This document shows, piece by piece, positions 44,385 to 54,185 of a stretch of DNA of 64,000 nt (position 1 is its first letter; the number at the start of each line of letters is the position of its first letter). The notes under the pieces were generated by a model. It saw nothing but the letters and a program-made list of their open reading frames with translations, had not been told where the DNA came from and ran no database searches. The translations under genes were made by a program, and so were the position numbers. Source of the stretch: G963663495 sp963663495 (GTDB lineage: Bacteria; Bacteroidota; Rhodothermia; Rhodothermales; Bin80); the NCBI GenBank assembly GCA_963663495.1, contig OY760427.1:1612001-1676000 (forward strand), in the 5' to 3' direction.

Positions 44385-47300
44385 TCACCACCGCAGGTAG
44401 CCGCTGGCAGTCATGCCGTAGCTCACCGGCCGGTACGGCGTCATGTGCTCCATCGCCAAACCGCTTACACTGAAGCCAAACCCCGTGCGCCCCTGTACTC
44501 CCGCTCCTATGCGGTAGTCCCTGCCTCTGTTTCGCAGCCCCATACCCACATGCGGCCGCAGCACGCTTCGCCTGTGAACGCGCGATCCGTACCCCACCTC
44601 CAACTCCATCCGACGATCCGATGGATACACCTCCCACGGACGCTCCAACTGCCACAGCGTCCCCACATGCGTGCGACCCCAGGTCGGACGCACCTGCGCT
44701 CCCAATCCCTCTATTCCTCCATAGCGGACCGTGCCCGAATATCCCCACTCCCCGTAGCCATCCTCCTGATGCAACACCAAACGCCTTGACATCACCTCCG
44801 CATGCAACATCCCCATCCGCACACGTAACCCTCCGCCTGCCTCCATTCCCATTCCTCTCTCCGCATCCCCACCACTGTGCAAGACCGCCGCCTCCACATA
44901 CGGCTCCAAGATATCCTGCAACGTTACCGATCCCTCCAGTCCTGCGCGAACACGACTCACCCCTATCCCGCCATCCATCCCCAGCCAGAACCCGTCCGCC
45001 TCGTACCCCAGCCGCGCGCCCGCCCGGCGCACCAACGTGCCACCCACGCCCGCTGCCATCATGCGCATTCCCGTGTCCGCGGCTTCCGCCACTACTCCCT
45101 GTCCTGCTCCTGCCAACCCCCACACACTATGCCGCATCCCTCCGTAGCGCACATACGGATACCAGCCCGTCATCTGTAGTAGCGTCCCTTCCTGCTCCAA
45201 TGCCTCGCTGCGTGATACCGCCATCCCCATCAGCCAGCGACCTCCCGTACGGTAGTCCGCCCCCAATGACGCCGTCACCACATCCGCTCCCGATATCCCG
45301 CCGCTCTGCAACCTGCTGTACGCACCACGACCCCATACACTTATCCGCTCTCCGCCTGCCTGCATGCCACAGCCCGACAAAAGATGCGACGCCCGTACCC
45401 GCTGACCGGGAAACGGCCTCGGCATACAACCCACCAATGATCCCTCCATACGCTCCGATACCGCCTCCACTATATGCACCGCCACACTCCGGCCTAATCG
45501 CGCACGGTTTCCCGTATCCTTCGATCCCAACACCACCTCCTCGCGCACCGTCTCATCCCCTAACTCCACCATGAGCGCAAACGCTTCCCCGCTACCTTGC
45601 ACGCGCAGTAACGGCACGCGCACCTCTTTTCTCGTCTCCCCAGGCCCAAACTCCAGCACTCCCTCCATGCGCTCGTAGTCCTCTCCCGCCCATGCCGTGC
45701 CGTCTACCGTACGGTAACGGCCGGTCAGCCGCTCTGCCACGGGTGACAGTAGTCCCACCACAAACAGCGCCTCGGTCTGCGACACCGCAATGGCTCGCAC
45801 CTGCACTCCCGGCGCAGTCTCGTCATCCACGATCGTGCCCGTAGCCATCGCCTGCCCGATTTGGACATTTGTCGGATTCGACAGCCTCACCTCTATCGTC
45901 TCATCTCCTTCCTGCAAGTCGTCGTCTATCAAAGGTATCCTTACTTGCGCCTCCGTACTGCTGGTCTCAAATACCACCAGCCCTTGCGTCGCCTCGTAGT
46001 CCACATTCGATGTCGCCGTGCCTCCTGTCACCGTAAACCGCACCGATACCACCTTGGTGCTACCATAATTCAGCCGCACCGCCATCACCAACTCATCCGA
46101 ACTCTCCGCCCCGGTACCGTCATGGATGCTGACCTCTATTGGATCATCCTTAATCGTCACATTCCCCTCCGCATCCAACAGCGTGGCATGCTCCGGAGCG
46201 CTCAGTTCTACTACCAATCCCTCGTCTTCCTCCACCACATCATCCCGCGCTACCGGTACCCATATATGCCTCAGGGTCTCGCCCGGTGCAAACACCAGCG
46301 TGCCCAGCGTGCGTGTGTAGTCGGCCCCTGCCTTCGCCGTACCGTCCTGCGTGGCAAATGCCACCCCGACACGTACCGTGCTCGCACCACTCAACGATAC
46401 GGCAAGCTTCGCACGCCCTCCATCCTCTGATACCGTCACATCGCCTATGGAGAGCTGTGGCAGACGATCATTGTCCAGTATCGTTACTGTGGTCTGGCCG
46501 CCGCCACCAAGTTGCACCAGAAACGCTTCCCTGCCCTCGTGTACTGCGTCGTTCAGGGTTGGAACTTGTATTACCGCTCCCATCCCGCCAGGCTCAATCG
46601 TCACCGACTCGGCGCTTGCCGCCTCGTAGTCATCTCCGGCTGTTGCCGTCACATCATTCGTGCCGTAGTGTACCACAACAGGCTCTGAGCTGGCGTTACT
46701 TAGACTGACGTAGACATTTGCTAAATCCCCTTCCCGCACATACACCGCAGGCACGGTGCTGATGGTCGGCTCGCCATCGTTGTCTACAATCGTGGCACGG
46801 CCCGTCGCGTTACCTAGCTCCGCTCCCTGTGCGTCCGTCAACTCCAGTATGAAGGTCTCGTCTTCCTCGTGCAATGCGTCATCAATGATCTGCACGGGTA
46901 CCTCCTTCTCCAGATCGCCTGCTGCGAATGTCAGTACCCCGCTTGTCTGCTCGTAATCTGAACCCATCGTTGCTGAACCATCCTGCGTATGGTAACGGAC
47001 GGTGACAGCAGTAACGCTTTGCCTGTTGAGTCTTACCTGAAATCGCGCCGGTCCAGCACCCTCAGAAACCAGCACCGATGAATTGGCCAAACCTAGGCGG
47101 TGCGGCGCATCATCATCACGCACAGCTATCTCTACACTCCCGGATTCTCCACTGTAGTCACCACCGCTCGCTGACAACTGTATCTTCCCGAATTCGTCGG
47201 CACCATCCGCATCAGCCAGGGCTTTCACTGCGACCGCCTGACGAACGCTCCAATCCGCAGGCGTAAAACTCAAGCTCTGAGTTGTGACCGATACCTTGCC

Positions 47301-50300
47301 GCTCAGGACGAGTTCCGGCATGATAGTAACGGTCACCAATCCCGAAGGCACCGTGGCAAGGCGCACTGTAAAAGTCTTGCCTGTTGTTCCCTCGTCCAGC
47401 GACAATTCCTGCGGGCTGACTACCAATTCTGCCTCGTCATCATCCAATACTGTGACCAATAAGTCCTCCGTAACACCATCGTAGCCGCCACCCGACGCCC
47501 GGTGTGTCAGCGTAGCGTCGTCATTAACCGTGTCATCGTCCTCATTTGCACGCACGGCTACCATCTGCCCATAATACCAATCATCGCCCGTGAATGTCAG
47601 TACTGTCATATCCGGCATCACCACCGTCTCGGAGTAGGCATTAATCTCCACTGTTACCGCGTCCGATGGCTCCGCTGACAGCCTCACCGTATAGGACGCT
47701 TCGCCCCCTTCCGGTACCGTAAGATCGGCGGGTGCCAACACGATCCCTGCTACGTCATTGTCTCGTATATCTATGTCCACATCCTCTGTCTCGCCATCAT
47801 ACACACCCCCGGATGCTGCAAGGGTGAGCTGTACACTTGCGTCCATTACATCGTCGTCCTCTTCCGCACGGACTGTCACTGTCACAGGCCTGTTCCAGTC
47901 CTGTGACGTGTACCGGAGCGTCCTCGTGCTCACCGTCAATTCTCGTCCCACATCGCCCGTGATCCGCACATCCACCGCACGCGTGGGCTCCGCGAGTAGC
48001 CGTACCGTAAAATGCTCTTCCGCCCCCTCTGCCACCGAAAGGTAAGTGGGCGATACCACCAACCCTGCCACCGGATCATCGTCCGTCACCGTCACCGCGA
48101 TAGCAGGCCCTGTCACGGAATCATAATCCCCTCCCGATGCAGTGTGCGTAAGCACTGCAATATCGTCGTCCGTGTCTGTGTCTTCCGCCGCACGCACCGT
48201 TACCGTCTGTTCCGTATTCCAATCACCGGAAGTGAAAGTCAGCGGAGTAGCGATCACCGTTACGTCTCTATTATCGCTTTCAATAGTCACCGTCACCGTA
48301 CCGGTAGGTTCTGTCTCCAGTGCTACGTGATACATCCCCGATGCCCCTTCTAGCATGGTTAAAGCCATCGGTTCAATACGTAACCCCGGCGTGTCGTCGT
48401 CTGTCACCGTCACAGTCAAATCCTTGCTCACCGATCCGTAGTCCCCACCAGAAGCCGCGTGGGCAAATGTCACCCGGTCGTCTGCAGAGTCATCATCATG
48501 CTTCGCTGTCACTGTTACCGTCTGCGCAATATTCCAGGTAGTAGATGTGAAGGTCAGGCTTTCCTTATCCGGTCTCAGGTCGGTGTCTACATGTCCTGTG
48601 ATGGCCACCGCCACGGTGCCCGTCGGCTGTGTGGCAAGCTTCACTGTGTAAGAACCGGAGCTTCCCTCCGAAAACTCAAGGCTTGTCGGGCTCAACACCA
48701 GTGCCGGTGTGTCGTCGTCTGTCACCGTCACAGGCAAATCCTTGGTTACCGAGTCGTAGCCCCCGCCAGAAGCGGTGTGCGCAAGTGTTGCAGAGTCGTT
48801 AGTAGCGTCGTCATCATGCTCTGCTGTCACGGCGACTGCCTGCGCAGTATTCCAGGTAGTAGATGTGAAGGTCAGGCTTTCCTTATCCGGTCTCAGGTCT
48901 GTGCCTACATGTCCTGTGATGGCCACCGCCACGGTGCCCGTCGGCTGTGTGGCAAGCTTCACTGTGTAAGAACCGGAGCTTCCCTCCGAAAACTCAAGGC
49001 TTGTCGGGCTCAACACCAGTGCCGGTGTGTCGTCGTCTGCCACGTTCACGATGGCTTTATTTTCTGGTGGGTCCGCCACCGTGTACCCAGTACCCGCCTG
49101 CAACGTTGCCGTTACTGATCCAGATGGCTCGTCTACGTCGTCAGGAATGGTTGCCACCATGTGAGTTTGCGTGCCACCGGTGCCTACCTCAATGGATTGC
49201 GTGCCTAAATCATCAGTACCAACAAAATCTCCTTCCTGCGCGATTTCAAGAATGACTGTCAATGTAGCGGATGGAACCGGGTTCGCTGTAATGGTGAATG
49301 TTGCCGTCTCTCCTTCGGTTACCGCGTCTCCACCTGTAATTGAAATCACCGGGTCGGCGTCATCGTCAATAATGGTGCCGGTAGCCGATGCCGTAAGCAC
49401 TGGATGCGTTGAGCTCGTAAAGTTTACCTGAAATGTCTCGTTAGCCTCAATAACTGGATCATCAACCAAGGTAACCGAAATCCTTTGAGTGCCGACCGTT
49501 CCGATTGTGTTTTGCGTTGAAAACTCAACGGTACCCGTTTTCGCTTTGTAATCCGCCCCCGATGATGCAGAGCCATCAATTGTCTGGTAATCAATCCGGA
49601 CCACGCTATCTCTGAAATTATTCAAGGTTACATCAAAGACGATGGTGCCGTCTCTTTCCTTAGCCGAGGCGTTCTCTACCTGCAACCGCGGAACGCAACT
49701 CTCATCACCGATTTGTACATCTGCGTAGGTCAAGCTCCAATGTGGAGATGTAGGTTTAATCCGGGCATTCACGGGATTCCTCATCTCCACCCCGAAGTAC
49801 TCAAAGGAATTCTCGGGTATCTCATCCGCAGCTATGTCAATTCTTACAGTCTTTCTTCTTTCGCCGGGACTGAATGTGAGCGTTGAATGCACGGGCGTGT
49901 AATCCGCATCTGGCGTTGCAGGGCGCGATCCCCGAAAACGACCACTTATCGTCAGAAAACCACCACGGACCGTCAGATAATCAACCGTGACATCCTGCTC
50001 GGATTGTCCCACGCGGACGATCGGCACCGATACATAACCATCGCACTCAGACACGGGGTGCACAAACTTCGGAAAGGACAGATGGGACGATTCGTCGTCT
50101 AGGATGGTAATCGTGAACGTATCCCATCTAACGGGAATCGGTTTGTCCACTCGGTGGATAATCAGTTCGATTGTTTCATCCATTTCCGTGTCGCTATCAT
50201 CGTGCAGCTCCAGCAAGAAGGATTTTCTGCCTTGCCTAGCTCCTTGGGGAACTGTTATCGTGAATGGATCGATACTTTGAAAATCAGTATCCGAGGGCAC

Positions 50301-51047
50301 CGGCGCGCCGTTGTTAATCTCACCTGCCGTCGCCGTACCACCGTTATACGATACCTTGAATGTGCTGTCTCGGTTAGGGTCAATGACCCGGCCACCTGGC
50401 ATTGAAACATAAACTGTAACCGTAAACGGTCCGCGATCTTCGAAACAGTATTTGTCTATATCCTGCGCCCCTGATATAGTACATCGACTTATAGACTGCG
50501 CGGCAAGAGCATCGGTTTCTGGGAGCTTTTCGGAGGCGGTGATGCTAACCTCCACACGAATGTCCCGGTCCAGCAGGCCAGCATACGGGGCACGGGTGAC
50601 CCGCTCACCAAAACCTGCCAAGTCTTCCTGCCTTTGATCAAATGCTGCCTGAGAATGCACCCCGTCAAAACCGGAAAACCCTGTCGAGTGATCAGCTGCG
50701 GCCACGAACCGGCGCCCTGAGCCCCATGCATGTGTGTACGGTAGCCATCCTCCAAGCCCAGTACAAAGCACCGCAACACCGTCCCCTTCCTCCAGATTGC
50801 TTACACATCCCGCCTCTAACGTGTCGGACACCTGCGCTTCTCTCAAGTGCCACAATACACCTCTGTAGCTTTCATCCGCATGTGGATTGATCCATGCCTC
50901 ACCCTGCAGTGGCAGGGCGACTCCGGTGTGGATTCCTTCCAATGTCTGACTAACCACATGCGGTACAGCCGCCGCACCGAGCATCCCGACAGCAACAAAT
51001 GCCGCCCTACAAGAGCCGGCGTGTAACAGCATCTTTACTTTGCCCAT
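44385..51047 (-). CDS. Giant Calx-beta repeat surface protein with C-terminal outer-membrane barrel
   Basis: About 2,220 residues from MGKVKMLLHAGSCRAAFVAVGMLGAAAVPHVVSQ (signal peptide; a start 45 bp upstream at 51092 is also open). From roughly residue 200 to 1850 it has a dozen or more Calx-beta-type repeats. Each has an edge such as EGSSGSYTVKL or EGGEASYTVRL and ends in acidic calcium ligands (VTVTDDD, IVDNDGE, VTILDNDR). The last ~350 residues (GERISVWGRGAYSRLQ to the terminal SGYLRW) are Gly/aromatic-rich alternating strands ending in tryptophan, as in an autotransporter-like barrel. The likely role is a calcium-stabilised adhesin or surface fibre exported through or anchored by its barrel (inference). 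It is monocistronic and flanked by IS remnants on both sides. Confidence 0.85.
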   Translation of the reverse strand: MGKVKMLLHAGSCRAAFVAVGMLGAAAVPHVVSQTLEGIHTGVALPLQGEAWINPHADESYRGVLWHLREAQVSDTLEAGCVSNLEEGDGVAVLCTGLGGWLPYTHAWGSGRRFVAAADHSTGFSGFDGVHSQAAFDQRQEDLAGFGERVTRAPYAGLLDRDIRVEVSITASEKLPETDALAAQSISRCTISGAQDIDKYCFEDRGPFTVTVYVSMPGGRVIDPNRDSTFKVSYNGGTATAGEINNGAPVPSDTDFQSIDPFTITVPQGARQGRKSFLLELHDDSDTEMDETIELIIHRVDKPIPVRWDTFTITILDDESSHLSFPKFVHPVSECDGYVSVPIVRVGQSEQDVTVDYLTVRGGFLTISGRFRGSRPATPDADYTPVHSTLTFSPGERRKTVRIDIAADEIPENSFEYFGVEMRNPVNARIKPTSPHWSLTYADVQIGDESCVPRLQVENASAKERDGTIVFDVTLNNFRDSVVRIDYQTIDGSASSGADYKAKTGTVEFSTQNTIGTVGTQRISVTLVDDPVIEANETFQVNFTSSTHPVLTASATGTIIDDDADPVISITGGDAVTEGETATFTITANPVPSATLTVILEIAQEGDFVGTDDLGTQSIEVGTGGTQTHMVATIPDDVDEPSGSVTATLQAGTGYTVADPPENKAIVNVADDDTPALVLSPTSLEFSEGSSGSYTVKLATQPTGTVAVAITGHVGTDLRPDKESLTFTSTTWNTAQAVAVTAEHDDDATNDSATLAHTASGGGYDSVTKDLPVTVTDDDTPALVLSPTSLEFSEGSSGSYTVKLATQPTGTVAVAITGHVDTDLRPDKESLTFTSTTWNIAQTVTVTAKHDDDSADDRVTFAHAASGGDYGSVSKDLTVTVTDDDTPGLRIEPMALTMLEGASGMYHVALETEPTGTVTVTIESDNRDVTVIATPLTFTSGDWNTEQTVTVRAAEDTDTDDDIAVLTHTASGGDYDSVTGPAIAVTVTDDDPVAGLVVSPTYLSVAEGAEEHFTVRLLAEPTRAVDVRITGDVGRELTVSTRTLRYTSQDWNRPVTVTVRAEEDDDVMDASVQLTLAASGGVYDGETEDVDIDIRDNDVAGIVLAPADLTVPEGGEASYTVRLSAEPSDAVTVEINAYSETVVMPDMTVLTFTGDDWYYGQMVAVRANEDDDTVNDDATLTHRASGGGYDGVTEDLLVTVLDDDEAELVVSPQELSLDEGTTGKTFTVRLATVPSGLVTVTIMPELVLSGKVSVTTQSLSFTPADWSVRQAVAVKALADADGADEFGKIQLSASGGDYSGESGSVEIAVRDDDAPHRLGLANSSVLVSEGAGPARFQVRLNRQSVTAVTVRYHTQDGSATMGSDYEQTSGVLTFAAGDLEKEVPVQIIDDALHEEDETFILELTDAQGAELGNATGRATIVDNDGEPTISTVPAVYVREGDLANVYVSLSNASSEPVVVHYGTNDVTATAGDDYEAASAESVTIEPGGMGAVIQVPTLNDAVHEGREAFLVQLGGGGQTTVTILDNDRLPQLSIGDVTVSEDGGRAKLAVSLSGASTVRVGVAFATQDGTAKAGADYTRTLGTLVFAPGETLRHIWVPVARDDVVEEDEGLVVELSAPEHATLLDAEGNVTIKDDPIEVSIHDGTGAESSDELVMAVRLNYGSTKVVSVRFTVTGGTATSNVDYEATQGLVVFETSSTEAQVRIPLIDDDLQEGDETIEVRLSNPTNVQIGQAMATGTIVDDETAPGVQVRAIAVSQTEALFVVGLLSPVAERLTGRYRTVDGTAWAGEDYERMEGVLEFGPGETRKEVRVPLLRVQGSGEAFALMVELGDETVREEVVLGSKDTGNRARLGRSVAVHIVEAVSERMEGSLVGCMPRPFPGQRVRASHLLSGCGMQAGGERISVWGRGAYSRLQSGGISGADVVTASLGADYRTGGRWLMGMAVSRSEALEQEGTLLQMTGWYPYVRYGGMRHSVWGLAGAGQGVVAEAADTGMRMMAAGVGGTLVRRAGARLGYEADGFWLGMDGGIGVSRVRAGLEGSVTLQDILEPYVEAAVLHSGGDAERGMGMEAGGGLRVRMGMLHAEVMSRRLVLHQEDGYGEWGYSGTVRYGGIEGLGAQVRPTWGRTHVGTLWQLERPWEVYPSDRRMELEVGYGSRVHRRSVLRPHVGMGLRNRGRDYRIGAGVQGRTGFGFSVSGLAMEHMTPYRPVSYGMTASGYLRW
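48531..49042 (-). repeat. 318-bp near-identical Calx-beta repeat pair
   Basis: About 190 bp starting attccaggtagtagatgtga at 48531 recur at 48849 with roughly two differences over the first 100 bp (cggtgtctac against ctgtgcctac). The period is 318 bp, encoding a 106-residue domain. A recent in-frame domain duplication is the simplest explanation. Confidence 0.9.
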
Positions 51048-51152
51048 CCTCTTGCGTGGCGTTACTTCCTCATGCTCATAAATTCTACACAATCCTGGAA
51101 TAATTGTTTAGCGATACTGGCAGAAAATCTAATCGGCAATCATGTTATTGCG

Positions 51153-51160
51153 CATAGTAT
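51153..51160. repeat. 8-bp direct repeat (left target-site duplication of tnpB element copy 3)
   Basis: CATAGTAT abuts the left element end and is repeated exactly at 52619-52626. Confidence 0.8.
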
Positions 51161-52618
51161 GGGAGTTATATGGCTGAATGCCACGCGTTTTCGCAGGAGT
51201 TACTTATTGTGCTTTGGTGGTGCAGACAGGATGGCTTTCGCCAGTTTTTCATAATCGGTTCCCGCTTTTCACGAACAAACTGCAATTATTTCAAATAACT
51301 CAACACATGGATACGCATGCTATATAATTACCATATATTAGGGAGTTATATATCACAGTGCCATGCCCGAAACGGTCAGTACATACCGCAATATCACATA
51401 CAGGCTGTTACCCGGAAGTCGGAGTAACGCCAAGCACCTTGCTGGATTAGCGGGTGCGTGTAGGTTTGTGTGGAATGCCATCCTCGCAGAGCAGAGCGAG
51501 GCGTACAAGAAAACGAAAGAGGCTGGAGAGAAGCCGCCCTTGGTACGCTTCTTCTCGCTGGGGAAGCGGTTCACGGAGCTGCGCCGCACGGTCGAGTGGC
51601 TACCTGAATACTCCTATGGTGTCGTTAGATACACATTGAAATATCAAGCGGATGCATGGAAGGCATTCTTCAAGGAGGGTAAGAGAAGACCGAGATTCCA
51701 TTCCAGACGTGGCAGTACGCCTTCGTTCACGATTCTGGATAACGTAAGGGTTCGGGATGGCAGGCTGTATATGCCGAAAGTGGGATATATGGCGCTCCGC
51801 AGGCGGGGAGGCAACCCGTACCCTGATGGTATACCCGTCAAAGCCACGGTAAAGAAGAACGCCTGCAAAGGGTATGCTGTCATCTGCTACAAGATGGAGG
51901 CACCTGTAATAGAGGATACTGGCGGTGCTGTAGGCATTGACCGTAATTGCGGGCAGGTTGCTATGGTCTCCACAGAGGGCGATACAAGCATTATCAGACA
52001 ACCGGATACGAAGCGTCTTGATGCCAAGTTGAAGCGGCATCAGCGAAGACTGGCGAGACAGAAGAAAGGCTCCAACGGTCGTAACAGGCGGAAGCATAGC
52101 ATCGCCCGCATACAGCGCAAGCGTGCTAACGTCCTCAAGAATGCGAACCACCAGGTAAGTCGCAGTATTGCCAATTGCTCCTCAACGGTGATACTGGAGG
52201 ACCTGAAGATCAAAGCGATGACACGTTCAGCTAAGGGAACGATGGAGAGCTTTGGCACAAACGTCAGACAGAAGTCTGGCCTCAACCGTGGGATACTGCG
52301 AACAGGTTGGGGCCAGCTGGAACAGATGCTGAGCTATAAGTGCCGCAAGGTGATAAAGGTTACCGCTGCCTATACCAGTCAGCGGTGTTCTGTGTGTGGG
52401 CACACAGAAGCGAGTAATCGTAAGACACGGAGCAAATTCACGTGTATGTTCTGTGGACATACGGATCATGCAGACCTGAATGCGGCTGCAAACATACTGG
52501 CCTCCGGGATTGGGGCTTCTGCACGGCGAGGGGCGTTCGGGTTACCGACCCCTATAACCCGTGAAATTGATACTAGTGCCTCACTGTGTACAGTTGGTCA
52601 CTCACGTATATAATTCCC
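51161..52618 (+). mobile_element. tnpB-carrying inverted-repeat element, copy 3 (intact)
   Basis: It is bounded by gggagttatatggctga (51161) and cacgtatataattccc (to 52618), which are imperfect inverted repeats. It is flanked by an exact 8-bp direct repeat CATAGTAT at 51153-51160 and 52619-52626. The composition is a 172-bp module 51161-51332, the 8-bp spacer atatatta, and a tnpB unit 51341-52618. Each sub-unit has its own GGNAxTTATAT-type ends. No other gene is carried. Confidence 0.9.
51363..52613 (+). CDS. tnpB: IS605 OrfB/TnpB-like RNA-guided nuclease, intact
   Basis: A 416-residue protein, full length for the family. The N-terminal helix-turn-helix/wedge region (ITYRLLPGSRSNAKHLAGLAGACRFVWNAILAEQ) is followed by a RuvC nuclease split by a zinc finger. 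Catalytic Asp193 lies in GIDRN, Glu279 in VILEDLK, and Asp371 in HADLNAAANIL. The zinc ligands are CSVCGH (342-347) and CMFCGH (361-366). Relatives cut DNA guided by an omega/reRNA copied from the 3' end of their own gene. Here the stop codon (52611-52613) lies inside the terminal inverted repeat, five bases from the element end, so any guide scaffold must come almost wholly from the coding sequence. No TnpA is encoded in the element. Confidence 0.93.
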   Translation: MPETVSTYRNITYRLLPGSRSNAKHLAGLAGACRFVWNAILAEQSEAYKKTKEAGEKPPLVRFFSLGKRFTELRRTVEWLPEYSYGVVRYTLKYQADAWKAFFKEGKRRPRFHSRRGSTPSFTILDNVRVRDGRLYMPKVGYMALRRRGGNPYPDGIPVKATVKKNACKGYAVICYKMEAPVIEDTGGAVGIDRNCGQVAMVSTEGDTSIIRQPDTKRLDAKLKRHQRRLARQKKGSNGRNRRKHSIARIQRKRANVLKNANHQVSRSIANCSSTVILEDLKIKAMTRSAKGTMESFGTNVRQKSGLNRGILRTGWGQLEQMLSYKCRKVIKVTAAYTSQRCSVCGHTEASNRKTRSKFTCMFCGHTDHADLNAAANILASGIGASARRGAFGLPTPITREIDTSASLCTVGHSRI

Positions 52619-52626
52619 CATAGTAT
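52619..52626. repeat. 8-bp direct repeat (right target-site duplication of tnpB element copy 3)
   Basis: CATAGTAT abuts the right element end, identical to 51153-51160. Confidence 0.8.
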
Positions 52627-52667
52627 TGCTTTACGGGCGTACAGGTATGGTCTGCGTATTCGAAGAA

Positions 52668-53660
52668 TTATGAGGCGCGTTCGGAAGGCCTGAAGCAGGC
52701 GCATTGCGCCTGTGGGAGCGTGCCGCGGCTCCAGACGGATTCGCTGAGAGCGTTGCGGTGCGCAAGCTGAAGCGTAACAGATAGGAGGCCTTTGCGGACC
52801 GTTACCAGGGGTTGATGCGCAATTACTGGAGGTAGCAGGACCGAATTCTCGGCTCGGATCTCGTCTTCCTGCTTCGATTCGTCAGGCTCCCGCACTACAG
52901 GCCGGCCCTGACAGTGCGACTTCGAACGGGCTACCGAAGACAGTGCCATGGAGCAGACCGCATTCATCTCCCCGAAATGCTTTTCCATCGTTCCGTTTTT
53001 TCGGTACAGCTTCACAAGCTGCGCTGCCGGATAGGCTTCTGCATTCAGATTGGTGATCAGATAGTAATGCCGCGGAAAAAGTTGTCCCGGCACCGGATCA
53101 ATCACAGGCACCACGCGATGCACTGCGGACCAGCTCTTTGCACGGTAGCGCAGTGCGTGATAGCATCGGTGCGGCGGATGATTATCGCACAACTGAGGCT
53201 CCGCAAGCCTATCAAGTGCCTCGTTTGCTTTCAGACGCATCACATAACTCTCCACCGTTGAAACCGGCATCCAATCGGACACTGACCTTGTCGGCAATAT
53301 GACGGCGCAATTCGTAGAGTGAAACCACAACGTTGTTCACCAGGCACGGAGTGCCCCTCCCAATTCAGCCCCCAACATGTTGACTGTCTCACCGCAAATG
53401 GCGATAAGAGGCAGAAAGGGTTCAGAGCTTCGCTGCTCCGCTTCAATGCTCTGAACCCTTTCTGAACACAATCTTAATTGTCGGTCAGGTAAACAGTAAT
53501 TGCCGTTGATCATGTGCGCAGCACTGGACACTTGAGGTCCTGCAGCCACCGTTGGCGGACACGGGTAGCCGGGGAATGCTCCATTCAGCACAAAGCTTCT
53601 CCTGAAAGCCACAATTGAAAGCCACAATAGTAGATTAGCACCCTGGCCTTCATGTCCCAT
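52668..53660 (-). pseudogene. IS1380-family transposase remnant
   Basis: The minus strand 52668-53330 contains KSWSAVHRVVPVIDPVPGQLFPRHYYLITNLNAEAYPAAQLVKLYRKNGTMEKHFGEMNAV, the DDE-domain C-terminal part of IS1380 transposases with its YRKRGTMExHFGE signature. The C-terminus goes out of frame after RAENSVLL. The N-terminal part is broken into further frames up to about 53660. No intact ends were identified. Confidence 0.75.
53412..53464. repeat. 17-bp perfect inverted repeat with 19-bp loop
   Basis: cagaaagggttcagagc (53412-53428) is exactly complementary to gctctgaaccctttctg (53448-53464). It could be a hairpin terminator or a small insertion within the IS1380 remnant. Confidence 0.7.
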
Positions 53661-53664
53661 ATAA

Positions 53665-54185
53665 CACCAGAAACCAGCATGGTCTGGAATTCTTAGTCCA
53701 GAGGTTGCGATTCAAGGTTGCCGGTTTGACAGTTTGCACCGCGGGAGGACGCGACCCAGCAGTACTAATCTGTCGCACGAAGACAGTGCAATGAGCACCA
53801 AGGCGATAGTAGAGGTAAGGCAAGCGGCCTCAAAAACGGACGATATTTTACAGAACGGGGGAAACCGTCTTAACTTTATTTTCAAACGAGTGACGGAGCC
53901 GACGAACACAGCGTGGACGACCATGTGGCGGAGTTGGTGGAGCATAGCGTCGCACTCGAAGGGAAACCGTAGTTCCCGGCATGTACTGGACACAGAGTTA
54001 AGTTCGTAGCCACGCGGGAAGTACCGGTTACGGCTACGGTCCGTTTCACTTGTTCGTTAACGTCATGTGCAATCGCGCGACCCGGGGGAAGAGCGGGATG
54101 CGTTAGCGCGAGCTCGTATGAGCTAAGCAGGGGAAATTGTGCTCTTATAGGAAGCGGGCCTCAACGTGAGGTTTACGACACGCCG
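53665..54185. other. About 520 bp without a recognisable gene
   Basis: A 91-codon frame on the plus strand (53734-54009) and an overlapping 93-codon frame on the minus strand exist. Neither has a recognisable domain. The stretch lies beside an IS1380 remnant and is probably degraded sequence downstream of the TonB receptor. Confidence 0.35.

Noticed and set aside
44621..45574. 317-codon open frame on the plus strand inside the Calx-beta gene
   Set aside because: Proline/histidine-rich antisense frame created by the Gly-rich, GC-biased barrel coding sequence; no domain and no ribosome-binding site.
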